Of a stretch of 64,000 nucleotides of DNA, positions 1-13,100 are shown in pieces. Every line of letters starts with the position of its first letter. Within the stretch, counting starts at the first letter, position 1. This DNA is from Melampsora larici-populina 98AG31. Lineage: Eukaryota > Basidiomycota > Pucciniomycetes > Pucciniales > Melampsoraceae. The position numbers and the translations under genes were made by a program. The notes under the pieces were generated by a model. That model was not told the DNA's origin and did not search any database. It was given only the letters and a program-made list of their open reading frames with translations. The DNA lies in the NCBI RefSeq assembly GCF_000204055.1, contig NW_006768769.1, positions 714,016 through 778,015 of the forward strand. Direction: 5' to 3'.

Positions 1-401
1 CCACGGCATCCCTAGTATCCCGTCGTATGTGTCTTTCAGGCGTGTGATGACAAAGTGTGTGGGGAATTTGTCGTTTCCAAGGTGTAGGTCGAGTTCATGT
101 GATGATTGGCTTCTTGATCCGTCAAATCCACTGATGCTACGGGAACTTTCAGCCGCGCGTTCCAAAAGGTTGAATTTCAGTGCAAAGATGTACTGATGAC
201 ATTGTGGGTGGCTCCAGAGTCAATGAGGAATAGGGCTCGTGGGATCTCAATGGTTGTGGCTCGAGGGGAGTGGGGTGTGGACAGTGTAGTTTGAAAAAAT
301 AACCTGGGATCCTTATCATTGCAAGTTACAACTTCACTAGCACCTAATTCCAATACACTCCAATCCTCCTCCTTGCCCAGGATTGGCACAACATTCAATC
401 C
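1..401 (-). pseudogene. Pol (protease start) of element 1, partial
   Basis: The pol frame lies -1 relative to gag and has no ATG at the junction (TTG at 398-396). It shows the retropepsin catalytic triplet in FLIDSGATHNV. A frame break occurs near 177; the protease then continues in another frame to the window edge with the conserved end YDGILGMPW. The same protease end is seen intact in the 9877-17694 element (YDGILGIPW). Reverse transcriptase and later domains are outside the window. Confidence 0.8.
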
Positions 402-419
402 TGAGCGCCTCCATTTTTT
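375..419 (-). promoter_or_regulatory. Candidate -1 ribosomal frameshift signal at the gag/pol junction of element 1
   Basis: On the minus strand the gag frame reads TCA AAA AAT, so the heptamer A AAA AAT (419-413) is a canonical X XXY YYZ slippery site in the gag frame. Six bases later an 11-bp stem begins: 406-396 pairs with 385-375, with one G-U pair and a 10-nt loop. The gag stop lies inside this hairpin. A -1 shift leads directly into the open pol frame. Element 2 has the same heptamer, spacer and a stem (14315-14359). Confidence 0.75.
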
Positions 420-1569
420 GAGAGGTCCGCTCGACTACCTCCTTCTCCTTTATCATTTGAACTATCATCTTTACTACTCATCGCCGCTAACTCGACTTCT
501 AACTCAGCAATCCTCTTGTTGTAATGATTATTACTCTTGAAGGGCTTGTTCATCTTTTTTTCAGGGCATTCATTTGATCGGTGGCCTTGTACATTGCATC
601 TAAAGCACGATCCAGTCCTCAATCTACTAGCGCGCTCAGCATCCGAAAGTCGGGTGTAGACAGCCGATAAGTCCATAGCGTTAGGGTCGGAAGGTGGGGT
701 GGTCATGGCCGTGGATGTGTCAGCTACGCCATGCAACTTGTTATCGAGTTTGATAGCCATATTCAAAATCTGTTCGATGGTTGTGAATGGCTCCTGACAT
801 AAGACCATAGCTACTCGAATGTCCTTCTTTAAACCTTGCTCATACTGACTAACTAACGTCGGGAATTCCCATCCTGAATTAGTAGCATGCATGTTAAACT
901 CGTGCGTATAATTAGCAACCGTTCCTTTCTGAGTTGAGGATCTCAATGCCTTCTCTGCTTTCGTCTTCTTTTCAGTATCAAAATACATAGCTTCAAAATT
1001 CCGAACAAACCGATCGAATGTGACTAAATGAGCGGTGTCTTCATTAAATAGCTCCTTTGTCAAGGGCTGTGCCCAGCTGCTGCTGCTAGCTGGTCCAGTG
1101 AGGTACGATAGGGCAAAGATGACCTTCGTTTGATTGTTAGGGAACAGATAGGGGTGCGCCATCATATACAATTGAGTTTGGCTTGCAAAGACTTCTGCCA
1201 AGGTTCCGTGCGATCCGTTGAAGCTTTGGGCCCTTTAGGCACCACCGGGTTTACAGGCTGGGGTGGTGCTGGTGGCGTCTGGGCTGCATTCGCGGGGTCC
1301 GGTTGTAACCCTTGCATCTGAGCATCAAGTCGTTGTTCAGCTCTCAGCCGCAACTCTCGCTCCTCGTTCAAAGCTCGAGTCAACTTGGCTAATTGGTTTT
1401 GGATAGCTTCCATCTCCTCAGGTGAAGTCTCTGACGAGGTATGAAACGAGTCAATGGTGTTGAATTCTGATACAGTGGTTGTAGTACGAGTAAGGTCTTC
1501 TTCTTTGTCGATCTCGTCAAAGTGCGGGGTACTGAATGTGGGTGACGTTGTGGCGATTAAATGATACAA
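395..1569 (-). pseudogene. Gag of Ty3/gypsy element 1, frameshifted
   Basis: Structural capsid/nucleocapsid protein of a retrotransposon. From the first Met at 1569 the N-terminal part contains an acidic coiled-coil-like stretch (EEMEAIQNQLAKLTRALNEE). The frame then breaks near 1200 and continues in a second frame starting MAEVFASQTQLYMM. A retrotransposon gag domain follows, then a CCHC knuckle (CFRCNVQGHRSNEC) at about 610-570. The frame ends at a TGA at 397-395 that overlaps the pol frame. The same order is visible in the 9877-17694 element, so the break near 1200 is a lesion of this copy rather than a family property. No other function is suggested. Confidence 0.85.
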
Positions 1570-1809
1570 TCAACAAGGTTTGGGATCTATTTTCAGCCAA
1601 AGGTGCGTGAAGGGTGTTTTTGATGTGGTTTAGTGGTGGAGTTTGGTCGGTGAGATCTGAATCTTATCTATCTAGTTCTAATCATTCTGATTCTTCGGAT
1701 TTCAACCTTATCTGATCTTCTTTATTCGATCTTTGGTTTTATTCCTAATACGTTCGGTTTTCTTTCTTTGAATCCTCCAAGCTTGCCTTGAAATGAAGAT
1801 CCAACAATA

Positions 1810-1995
1810 TGTTAAGGCTGGTATCGGGGGTTCTGGCAAGGTGTGAGGTATCTATCCACAGGTCTTTATTACTTGTATAACGAGATTGTCGGATGGGGAA
1901 TACAACTTCTCTTCGACACATCAACAAGTGTACACTCTCCATCTGTGATATGTGTGTGTGGATGTCACACATTCTACATGTCCTGATTCATAACA
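1810..1995 (-). repeat. 5' LTR of element 1 (186 bp)
   Basis: The segment starts TGTTAAGG and ends CATAACA, giving the short TG..CA inverted ends of an LTR. It resembles the 178 bp LTRs at 9877 and 17517. Gag begins about 240 bp inside it. The bases 1799-1808, one base inside the LTR, are complementary to 1885-1894 within the LTR, with one G-U pair. This is a candidate self-priming site. Confidence 0.8.
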
Positions 1996-4900
1996 CGGAC
2001 CTTGCAAGCAAAAGTCAGGCCAATCAACTCAACAGCCCCCTCCCCTAAAAACACACCCTTTTGAGTCAAAGAGGTGAACACTCCCCTTTGAGCTGAAGAG
2101 CTTAGCCCTGCCTCGATCAACACTATCAGGGCCACAATCAACTTACCTCATTGTCCAGCTACCAACACAAGCCGATTCCAAACACCTGCTCAAATTCTCA
2201 GCAATTGTATTGTCCCACCCCAATCCCAGTCTCTCAACCTATCAAACAATCTGCACCCAAACCATCCAAGTCAGCAGGATCAACTCCGACTATACTTGAT
2301 CATGCTGAGGTTTACAAACATGGTGAAAGCACAGCAAAGAGGTATGGATTGTATTGACATGAAAAATGAGAAGAAGACTCTACAATCAACTTAGGGAGAA
2401 CTACTGGGAAAAAACCCCCACCAGCAGGCCCTGTTATGCATCAAGTTGTGGTCAAGCTCCAATACAACACTTGATCTGGCTCAAGAAAGCACGGGTTCCA
2501 GGACTTTACTCATGATATTGACTTCTCAGATCATCACTGGGAACTTGGAATTGCTCAATCTGCAACCAAGCACTTCCGCTGTAGAACTCCTACGCAGTGT
2601 AGCGTAGGCTGAGCCGGAGAGGGGAAGAATCACCACTTGTGAGAGCGGATGAAACTACAGGCGCTGTGAAGCCGCCCTTGTCCTTCAAAAATGATTTCAA
2701 ATTTTTAAGATGAGGCTTCTCGACTTTCACTTCTTTGTCTTTTTAAGGTTTCCCAAAACCTATTTTACACCACGCGGTTGGATGCGCAGCGTTTGGCGGA
2801 GTCTATCAATACTACACAAGGAACTGTACAGTCCTTTCACAGGTAAGTGACACCTGTAACGTGCTAAATCGATGTAGCAGGAAGGGGGAGATGATTTGTC
2901 GGTGTGGCGAGCAAATCTCAATCTGCAAAGGTTTAATTGGAAAGAAGTTATTACATTATATTATTGAAGTCTGTGCTCAAAATCAAGGCTCAAAGTTTTA
3001 TTAAATTAATTATTAATCAATGCAGCAAGTTACAAACCAAATCAAATTAAATCAACAAATTACAGTCACAAGTTTAGTAGTTTATACATCAAAAGAATTG
3101 AGAATCAAATTGAATCAAAAAAATTGAATGAAATTAAAATTAAAATAAAAATAAAATTAAATGGAACAGCAATTAATGTAAAAGTCAGAGTAGAAATTAA
3201 AGAAAGTTTAGAGTTATCAAGAAAAGCAAGAAAGAAATCTAAAAATTAAGACAAATTGAAAATCAAATTAGCAAAACAAACAGAAGAATTATAAAGAGGA
3301 GGATAAAAGGTACTTACTGAAGTGTTTAGTTGGAAGGATTATGAAAAGGAAGGTTGGAATCGAATTGAAAAACAAGAACATACAAAGGAAATGAGTGGTG
3401 CAATGAAATTTAGAATTCAAAAGTGTTTAATTAAAGATTTTGAGATATTAAATGAAGCTTAATTAAATTAGTCAAATGAGAGCATTGATCATTAGAAAGC
3501 ATTCAAACATTCAAATTAAGATTGATGAGATTATTAATTAACTAGATTACTAATCAACAGCTCATCCTCTTCTCAACTTCTTAATCAAATAAGACATCAC
3601 TCAATTAATCAATTAACAATTTTCAAAGAATTGAAATAACAAATTAGTCATTAAACAATTAGAAATCATTAGTCATCAGACAACTAGATAATTAAACTCA
3701 CTACAGACATCTAACAAATGAATTGGTAATCAACTATCAAAACTAAAAAACATACCATGGTGCAATCAATCAAGGTCTATTAGTCATCAAATTGAAATTT
3801 ACTCACATCTCACAGTTACTAATGACTAGAAACCAAATCAATTAAGAGATCAAATGATCAATCTTTAAAAGTTCTCATCACTACATATTCAATTACAAAT
3901 GATGAACTCACACAGTAACAAAATCATCAATCAACTACATATCAAATTGTGTAATTACATATCAAATTGAGTTATTACACATCAATCTCAAATTACATAT
4001 CCAGTGTACAATCAATTCAAACCATCATATGTCAAATTATCAATTGTCTGATGACTTCAATTAACTAGTTACTAAATATCTAAATTACACATGATCAATT
4101 GAAGAATTCAAACAATATCAAATGACTAATTGAAACCATTCAAATCAAATATCTCAATATCAAAACCATTAAACAACAATTGAAATATCAAAGATGTGAG
4201 AAGGGAGGAGTGTGAGAATCTACATGTGTGGGAAGTTATGTAAAAGATGGATGTGTGATTTTTTTCTCTTAGTTTCTTTTTTTCTATTTTCTATTTTACT
4301 CAATCTCAGTTTCATTCAGTTATGTAATTGGTACAATCAGGGTGGAAGCTTAGTTTCTTTTTTTTCTCTTCCACTCAATCTCTCTCAATTCAATTATTTA
4401 TTTGGTGCAACAAGGAGGATTACATATTTCAAATGTACAAAGTTTATCTATGTTGGTGAGAAATGGTCTTGGCAGAGTTTGGAAGTTGTGTGTGTACATA
4501 TTTGTGGCCTGTGTTTGTTCTCTCATATCTTTTTTTATTATCTCAATTTCTCTTTATTCAATTGTTTCTGGCTGTGTGTATATAAGGCAGGTGGTTGACA
4601 GGGAGGATTTGAAAGTTATCCAGAAATTTATCCAGGAAAGTTCCTATTAGTTTATAGCTCATTGGCAGTACCAACTGGCCTATACTCTCTTTTTATTTTG
4701 GTGATCACTTTTTGCCCCTTATATTAAGTTGATATAAGGAGACTTTTTTCTTTGCTCTCTACATGAGTCTAATATTCTATATTTGCACCCTCTGATTGAA
4801 AGTGTGTGGTATATCCTTTGGTCTAGATAATTCATTGAGTTCTATTATTCTATCATATGCTTAGTTTGCTTCATTGAACACTTCATCTAGAATTCTAACA

Positions 4901-7327
4901 TATTAACCTAGGTTTTGAAAGGCTTAGAAAAGTATAAGGCTACAGCACATTGGCCAATAAGTTGTTGGACGTTTACTTTGTGGATGGTAGTTAGCTTATA
5001 GCTTTGTCAGGTTTTATCTTTCATTAGTCTAGTTCTTAGTAGAGGGTAGTCTGTCTGTTGATTTGGTTGCAAGTTGTATTCAAGGGGGTAGTCTGGGGTA
5101 GTTCCTTTAGGATTAGTCTTTTCACTGAGTTATATTTGAACTTTACTTTGCTTTGGGAAATATAGTCTGAGGTAGTAATTGTAGTGTAGCCTTTTTTCAT
5201 CTGTGTTCAGTACACACTATTTTATTTACAAGTCTTATTCATTTAAGCACCTTACCATCCCTTTATCCCTTATTTAAATCTCAATAAACTCTATACTCAT
5301 CTTTTACCCTTTTCTCATTTCTTTAGTACTCCTCAAAGTATTATATTCCTCTCTTTCTTCTGGTCTTTTGGCTCTTTTAAAGGCTCAGTAATATTTAGAG
5401 TAGGCTAGTTAACTCTATCCAAAGTTCATTTGCACACCTCATATACTTCTTTTGTGTGTGTGTGGTAGTTGTCATTATTTCTTTGGCTCCCTACTCAGTT
5501 ACAGCTTGCTAAAACTCATTTTCAGCAAGGGTTCCTACATCGGTGGCGGGGTTTTTTATCCGGAGAATGAAATACTCGGACTCAGGGCCAAATTTCGAGA
5601 TGAGGTTTATAAGATAACCCTTCTAAAAAATAACACTAATCAAAAAAAACAAGACTCTAACAACTTCTCCAATTACACCCTCTAAAAAACACAGGTACGC
5701 TAATGCTTTCTCTCTTCCCTTCTCAACCTAACACAATCACAAAAAACAACAAAAAATTCGCTTCTGAACTTGATACTAACAACACTAATGGTAACCCTTC
5801 TTCCAACTTTCAAATAGGCTTTTGATAAAGACTTCACACAAGTAACAGCAAAGAACACTTTTAGACTTTGACGCACAACTCAAACCAACTCTTGAATGTA
5901 CACTTTAGAATGATTCACTACGATAGACAAAAAACGGAACAAGAACTACCCTTTGATTTTGAATCTACTTGATTCATACACACACAAAATCAGACACACA
6001 ATAATCCGATGCTCTCCCTTCTTTTTCCCTTCGAACAATGCTCTCTTTATACCTTTTGATTAATCGATTTCAGCTCATGACGTTTCCTCCATCCTCAACC
6101 CCAATGTGTTTTCTCTGACCGATCATTCTCAAATTTGCTTTATCGTCTTACGCAATATGTTAGACCTTTCTCTTCTTCTCTTATTTGATTCTTTCATCAC
6201 TCATCATCTTATATTAGTCTCTCTTTTCTTCCCTTTGTTTTCTCATCATAGATCATTTCCTTTACCCCTCCACTTCCTTATCACCCGGTAAACTTGGTCT
6301 CTTTCAATCTATTCGCTTATGTACGTACTTCATTTTTAACTCAATCTTACTCTCATACTTATACTACTAACAAACAAACCACTCTTTGACTTCTGCACTT
6401 GCTCAATCCTACCAAATTGACTTCAATCCCAGCTTCTTTTTGACTGCAGCCTTCAAACTTTCACATCAATCCTCTCATCTCACTTGCAATCTGACTGTCC
6501 TACCCTACTTTCGATTTCAAGGCTTCTTTTGATCTTGCATGCCAAGAGGTGAGTCTCACATCTTCCTCACTGATTCGTTTTTTCAATTTCACGCTCTACT
6601 GACATCTTCTCTCTTATCTTTTCTAAGTAGGTACCCCAAAATCGATCTGAACCCCTCATTTGAATATGAACAAGGGTGAGTCTTAACTTATTCTCTTCAT
6701 AGACACGTCTCCAATCAACTCGCTTCTAACGTCTGAATCTTACTCTTCTCTATATGTAAATTGTCTCCTTCAACTTCCTCTTTATTTCCATACTTTGTCT
6801 CCTTAATTCCAGCTTTCGTACCTTATCAAACTTTACTTCACCCTTATGTTCTCCACTACCTTGATGATACCCTCTGTTATTTTAGTTTCTATCCTTGATA
6901 TGCAACTTTCTCAATGTGTCCTGTCTCTGAATTGACTTCTTTACTTTGATTTTACTCAAATCCTTGTTCCGTATTATATTCTTGTTATCATTCTTTGTTT
7001 TAAACTATATGAATTACTCTGTTGTCACGTCTGACTTTATTAAATATGATACCACTTAGAAAGTTGAAATGAACTCAATAAGGTTTTTTGACTCCCTTTG
7101 TTGAATAACATCTTGACTAGAGCTTGAAATCTGCTCTCAGCGAGTAAGACTTTAGGCTCCTTGAGTCCTTCTTTGTGTATATAAAAGGTGAGGGTGATGG
7201 TGTGTTCTGATCACCACACCGCCAAAACTCATTAGGATTCTTTCAACCCTTGACCAAATCTTGCAAGACCAACCAACTTTTATAACCGGATCTCCCACCT
7301 TATGATAGCACTTTCTATTCACTTGGT
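1996..7327. other. AT-rich intergenic DNA without a recognised gene
   Basis: About 5.3 kb with no supportable coding region. From about 2940 to 4180 the + strand is very rich in A with AATTA/AATCA-type words. From about 4240 to 5400 it becomes T-rich. This compositional switch looks like low-complexity decay rather than genes. The short ORFs (for example 2151-2357, 4212-4598 and 5452-5685) have no recognisable domain. Sequences resembling splice donors (GTGAG at about 6550 and 6676) upstream of the kinase-like gene could belong to 5' UTR exons, but this is not established. Confidence 0.6.
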
Positions 7328-9079
7328 GTGAATAATGCAAAGCTCTCTGGAGATCTCCTCAAGGATGAGATCATCTCTCATGACACTCCACAGCCTGGTA
7401 AACGCAAACAAGGCCCACTAGTCATTACTCTTTCATTTGCGGCTGCAACATACTTAGCTTCAATCTTGACAACAAGTTCCCATTCTGATACAAATTCAGA
7501 AAGTGAGGAGAGCAAAAAAGGAGACCAAGGCAATGAAGGTAAAGAAAGTGAAGAAATCAAGGAATTGGAGGAACTTTCTGACTTCTGTAAACCAGTTCCA
7601 GCCATTAATCAGATGGTATCTCAGGCTGTCAAAGTTATGTTAGTATTCTTTCTTATTGGTGTGGCTTACCTGATACTAATAAAACTTTTGATAACAGATA
7701 TTGATGAGCCAGTTTTGTGGACAGATGATATGTCAAACTCTGTAAACCTTACTATTAGGTGTATCCATCAGCTGACAAATCAAGGTATCAACCCTCTTAG
7801 GATATCAGCGGATTCAGTTGTGGCTGCACAACCAAATTTCAACTCTTTGAAATCAGGGGCCCTTCAAGAATATGCAACTCCTCTGCCTGATGGTCATCCT
7901 GCTGGGCCTGATCAGATAATCACTGTCATTTCATGGAGTGACACTCTACAGATGCATCTTAAAATAGGTGAGCAGTACCTCTTTTGTGTTAAAGTCAACC
8001 AAAAACAGTATCAATACTTGTCTCAACCTGAACTTGAAGATAAAATCCAGGACAAAGAACCAATGCCTTGGGCTATTGGCGTCTTAATTGCGCTTGTTGC
8101 ACAGTCAGATGACTTAAGTCTTGATCCAACCCTCAAAAATCTCAAATTTGGTCAATGGTGGACAATGCAAACTATTAAAGATTATTTGATGGTTAGGGGA
8201 ACAAGACAATCAAGCTACAAGGGAAATTTACTCATTGATGAAAAAGCTTTTACTGTTGTTGCTAAAAAAATTACCAATGTTGAAGGACGTAATGAAGACA
8301 CCTACTTAACAGAATTGGCAGTGTATCTTCTGACTTCATGCCTACTTGAACATTTCAAAATTGCAATGTTTTTCTTGATTCATGTGACAGATGATCAAAA
8401 GTGGTTGTTGAATACTCTACAAGTAGGCTATATTGTCTCTCAATTCTTCCTCTACTAACATATGTGTCTTTGCAGATTGTGTTCAATATGGTACTGAGAG
8501 ATGAACCCTCTAAGCTTTATCACATTGAAGAAGTCTTGAATCATCCACTAGAAGTGATTTATATCACACAAGCTTTCAGCCCTGCACAGCCCAAATCTAT
8601 ATCATCAGATTGTTTGAGCGCATTTGTGCATTTCACCTATGACTACTTCCAAGGTCAAGCACTGGTTTCAAACATCAAGTTCAAGGATGGATCACTGACT
8701 GGAATGTGCATGATTGACCACAAGCATGTTTTCAATTTCATTTTGTATGACCATTCACATAAGCACGGCAAAATAACTAATTTCGACATAAGAATGGTTA
8801 TTTAGGCACAAGTGGTCATGGGACAACCCCGGCCAAGGTGGACTTGATGCATTTATTTCAAGTCATATATGCAGGACTGCTTGCTTTGCACTTGATTTGA
8901 ATCCAGCATCATTCAAGTATGACAAGACAGACAAGAAGAATTTATCAGAACATAATGATTTTGAAGCTACACCAGAAGATGGAAGATCAAACATTCAAAA
9001 CAAAGAGTCTAGAAGTGGCACCTCTCAATTGGAAGAAGAAGCAGGTGTGATTGATCATGAGGATGACGGTGAGAATTGA
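7328..9079 (+). CDS. Alpha-type protein kinase-like protein, three exons
   Basis: Proposed exons are 7328-8422, 8476-8744 and 8806-9079. The introns (53 and 61 nt) start GTAGGC and GTATGA, end AG, and the second has a branch-like ACTAAT. Joining them gives one open frame of 545 codons. The C-terminal part resembles the atypical alpha-kinase domain: HFTYDYFQGQALV, then MCMIDHKHVF, then after the second intron a WSWDNPGQGGLDAF.. SHICRT segment resembling the family's end. I do not see a clear full set of catalytic residues. The N-terminal 100 residues are acidic and low-complexity, followed by a hydrophobic run (about 100-125) that could be a membrane helix or a retained intron (GTATTC...ACTAATA...ACAG, 7643-7697). 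The start is uncertain: the frame opens at 7286 and the first codon used here is GTG, so an upstream exon is likely. Confidence 0.6.
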
Positions 9080-9876
9080 GTTGAGAATTGTTTTAATAGA
9101 ATCAATTTACCTTGACTTATACATCCTGATATATGTACCTCATAGATACTTTCTCATAAAAAAATAACAACTCTGTGTGAATATCAAATCAAAACTTATT
9201 GTGCAAACCCAGAAATGTGTTGTGATCAATTAGAAATGTTGAGTTCAAAAGTTCAACAAACTAATTAGCTATGGAGAACAATAAAAAAATAGTTTAGCAC
9301 ATTTGGATGAGCTATATCAATCATAGGTGCTAATCTATCTCCATCCCCAATCTCTACCTGAGGGACAAAGTTTGTATGATGTTTATACATCAATCTTGCT
9401 TCATTTACATCCACATTGAGACACCTGAGAACAGCTAAAATAGCAGGAAAGACATGCCAGACAGTCTCGATTGAAATATAATCAGGTAGGATTTCTAAGC
9501 ATCTAATTGCACTGGCAACTTGTTCTTGGAAGGCTTTTGGCGTGACTCGAAATAGTAGATCTGAATCCGGGAAATGTTCATGTCTGAGAGCTTGAATTGT
9601 TGATTTGGGAACTGGAATCAGGCCATCTATACCATACAACCCTTCAGGCAAGTAGTAGACTACATTGGGAATTGTACCTGTTGGAAGAACTGATTGCTTA
9701 TTTTTTCAAGTCCGGGAAGTATTCTTTATTTGAGTGTAGTCATCCAAGAGTTTTTGTACAATTGGGATCCAAAGATACAGGAAGAGCATCCTAAAAATTG
9801 AATGCTTGGTGAGCAAAAAAACATCATGAAAGAAGGGGACAAACTTACTTCTGTAGAGGATCACATTGATCATATA

Positions 9877-10054
9877 TGTTATGATTGGTCTCACGGTTCA
9901 GTTCAAGAGATGAAGGATTCTGATCTACTAGCAGGTTTCTTATTGTGATTGTTGGATGGGAAAAGGATCTACAATACGACGCAATTACAACATAATAACA
10001 AGTCTGATTTGTGACAGTTGTAATAGACCTTTCAAGCAGTGTGTAGTCATAACA
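9877..10054 (-). repeat. 3' LTR of element 2 (178 bp)
   Basis: TGTTATGA...TCATAACA, the same length as 17517-17694 and differing from it at scattered positions. It is preceded on the element's own strand by a purine tract, as expected for the 3' LTR. Confidence 0.92.
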
Positions 10055-10157
10055 TTATCCCCCTTTTAACACCCAAACTCCCCCTTGCAAGTTCTGTGTT
10101 CTTTCCACGGACAGCATTAAAAAACCCAATGATGAATAGGGAAAAATCTTTGTCCTC

Positions 10158-13100
10158 TCACTTTCTTCTCCGTCTCCTCTTGAATTTTCTTGTACCATTT
10201 GGAAATTTAATATTAAACTCTTTTACCAAATCTTGACAATTCTTCAAATTTGAATCCAGTTCCCATGAATTGTGCTCCTTACTGAACCCTTTCCAACTAA
10301 CTAGATATTCCTTTTTCTTATATCTTGACCTTGCGTCTAATATTTCTGAAAGGTTGTATTCATCTTCTCCTTCAATTTTGATTGCTGGTGGTGTGACTTT
10401 TTTTCTTTGACCAATACTATCGTGACAGTGTTTACGCAAAAGTGATACGTGAAATACTGGATGAACACCTTTCATTGAAAGCGGTAAATTCAATTTATAA
10501 GCAGAATTAGAAAACCGAGAAATAATGGAAAAGAGACCTAGCCATCTGTATTCTAATTTAGGACACGGCCTGGTTGTTGAGATGTTCCTCCCATTCAGCC
10601 ATACTTGGTCTCCCTCCTTCCATTTGTTTGTGGCACATGTTTGTCGAATTGTTTTTTCATCGATTCCTGTGTCATTTGTAAACAATTAGCTAATTCTGAT
10701 TGAACCTCTGCTAATGTTGTCAGTCTATCTTCAACGACCGGGATACATTGCTCCGCCAATGGAATTCTGTTGAAGTTTGGATTAAACCCATAGTTAGCTT
10801 TGAAAGGTGATACTCCGGCAGATTTGTGATCATTGTATTATACGCAAACTCAGCCGTCGGCAATAAGCTTTCCCAACCATCTTGACAATACCCTACAAAG
10901 TGACCTAAATACTGCTCAATAGCCTTGTTTACAATTTTGGATTGTCCTTTGGATCTGGGGTGGTACACTGTCAACGGATGTAGTCAAATACCTAGTTGTT
11001 TGTCAATTTCTTGCGTAATTTGTGAGATGAATATATTACCTCTATCTGATACTATAGTTTTAGGAGTTCCATGTAACTTCCACACATTCTTAATCATCAG
11101 ATCCGCCAGGTCAGTAGCTCTCATTGATTCTCTGCAAGGTATAAAATGGCTCATTTTAGTCATTCTATCAACGACTGTTAAAATACTATCATACCCATTT
11201 GATTCAGGTAGTTTGGTTATTAAATCATAACTGATATCTTTCCAAGGACCAGCCGGAATTGGTAATGGCTCCAAAGTACCCATGGGCTTCTTAGTACTTG
11301 ATTTGACTCAAAGGCAAGAGTCACAGTTGTCAACGTATCTGTTAACGAAAGCAGTTTGAGACGGCCATATGAAACTCCTACGGATCAGATTCAATGTTTT
11401 AGCTCTACCAGGATGACCCAAAAGTAGTGAATCATGTCTGCTTCAAAGAATGTGATACTTAATATTCTCATCATCTGGAATTTCAATCCAGCCTTGATTA
11501 TAAAGCACACCATCTTTGACCTGATAATTCTTTGTTGCGTTACAAATTATTGTCAAAATTGGATTTTCCGTTGCGTTCATCAATTCAGTAATATGTTCAT
11601 CCTTTTGGTTTGACTCTTTGACCAGCGTTATAATTTCATTGTTGGTGAGAATAGGGCTTTCTTCATGTGGTTCAATTGGTACTGCTTTGTCTGATATGCC
11701 TAACACGTCCACTTCAAACAAATGTTCAGCATCATCTAAGTCAATGGTCACATCTTTGAAAAAAGAATCAAAACTGTCAATTTTGGCTTCAAACGTGCCT
11801 GGAGTAATATTCTCTGGTCGTAGTAATTGGCCAAAATTGAGATTCTCCCCATGAATTGGGGCTAGATCTGGGTGTCTTGATAATGCATCAGGCTTGGTTG
11901 CCTTCTTTCCTGGCCGGAATTTGATTTGAAAATCAAAACACCCTAATGTTTTGGCCCATCGAGCTTGTTGGCGTGTAAGTTGCTTGGTTGTCATAAAAGT
12001 TTCTAGATTGTGATGGTCGGTATAAACAATGACTTCTAATCTATTAGGGTTACCCTCTAGATAATGGCGCCACTCTTGAAAAGCCGCTACAATGGCCAAC
12101 AATTCCTTATCAAAAATTTTGTAATTACGTCCTGCTTGAACCAATGAACATGATAAATACGCCACCAGGTGCATTTCACCATCATCTGTGCTGTTCTGAG
12201 ATAATATAGCGCCTAGAGCCAAATCAGAACAGTCACATTCTAGTACAAATGGCTTATAGGGATCCGCAATTTTCAGAATATGAGCTGAGCAAAATGAATT
12301 TTTAAGTGTTTAAAAAGCTTGGTTACAGTCTTCAGTCCACTTGTAAGGAGTATTAATTCTTGTAAGATTATGCAAAGTCCTAGTAGTATGTGAAACATGA
12401 TCTATGAAATGTCTATAGAAGTTAGAGAATCTAATAAAACGCTGTAGCTCCGTAACATTACAAGGCGCCGGCCAATCCTCTACAGCCTTGACCTTGGTAG
12501 GGTCCATCTTTACTCTATTTTTCAAGATTAATAAACCAAGGTATTCAACTTTGGACTTTGAGAACTCACACTTCTCAGGCTTGAGCCATAGCTGATGATT
12601 GCTTAATATGTCCAGTACTCCATCCACTTGCTTTTCGTGATGAACTCCTTCCTTTGTATAAATCATAGTGTCATCTAAATAAGCAGTGATGTCTTGGCCA
12701 ATCCTTCCAACAAGTATATCTTGAATAAAAAACTGGAAATATCCTGGTGCCCCTGTGGGACCAAAGGGCATGGTAAGTGGAGCAAACTGGCCCTGCTTAC
12801 ATATAAAGGCCAGCTTGTCTTCATCTTCCTGTGACTCATGAATTTCCATATGCGTTGCGCATATCCAGCTTAGTGAATTTGTCTGCGTCCAAAAGACCGT
12901 TGACTAAGTCCATGGTAAGAGGTAAAGGATATTTATTCTTGACAGCCAATGCGTTTAGCTTGCAATAACCAAAGCACGGACAAAGATTTCCGTCTTTCTT
13001 GCCAGTGAACAACACGGGCGCTGCCCAAGGGGATGTAGGGCGTCTTATAGTGCCGTTAGCAAGACTGTTGTTTATCATTTCATCCAGCGCTTTGTTTTCA

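Larger units (their letters stand above)
1..1995 (-). mobile_element. Ty3/gypsy LTR retrotransposon (element 1), truncated by the window start
   Basis: Reading leftwards from the 5' LTR (1810-1995), this element has a gag reading frame with a CCHC zinc knuckle and then the start of pol with an aspartic protease. The rest of pol lies outside the window. It is related to the complete element at 9877-17694: the same zinc-knuckle context, the same gag/pol junction and the same LTR end sequence. Frame breaks in gag (about 1200) and protease (about 177) show that this copy is dead. The flank to the right (from 1996) is not recognised. Confidence 0.9.

Noticed and set aside
2151..2357. 68-codon ORF (MSSYQHKPIPN..) as a small gene
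   Set aside because: No domain, no splice context and no homolog recognised; composition like its surroundings.
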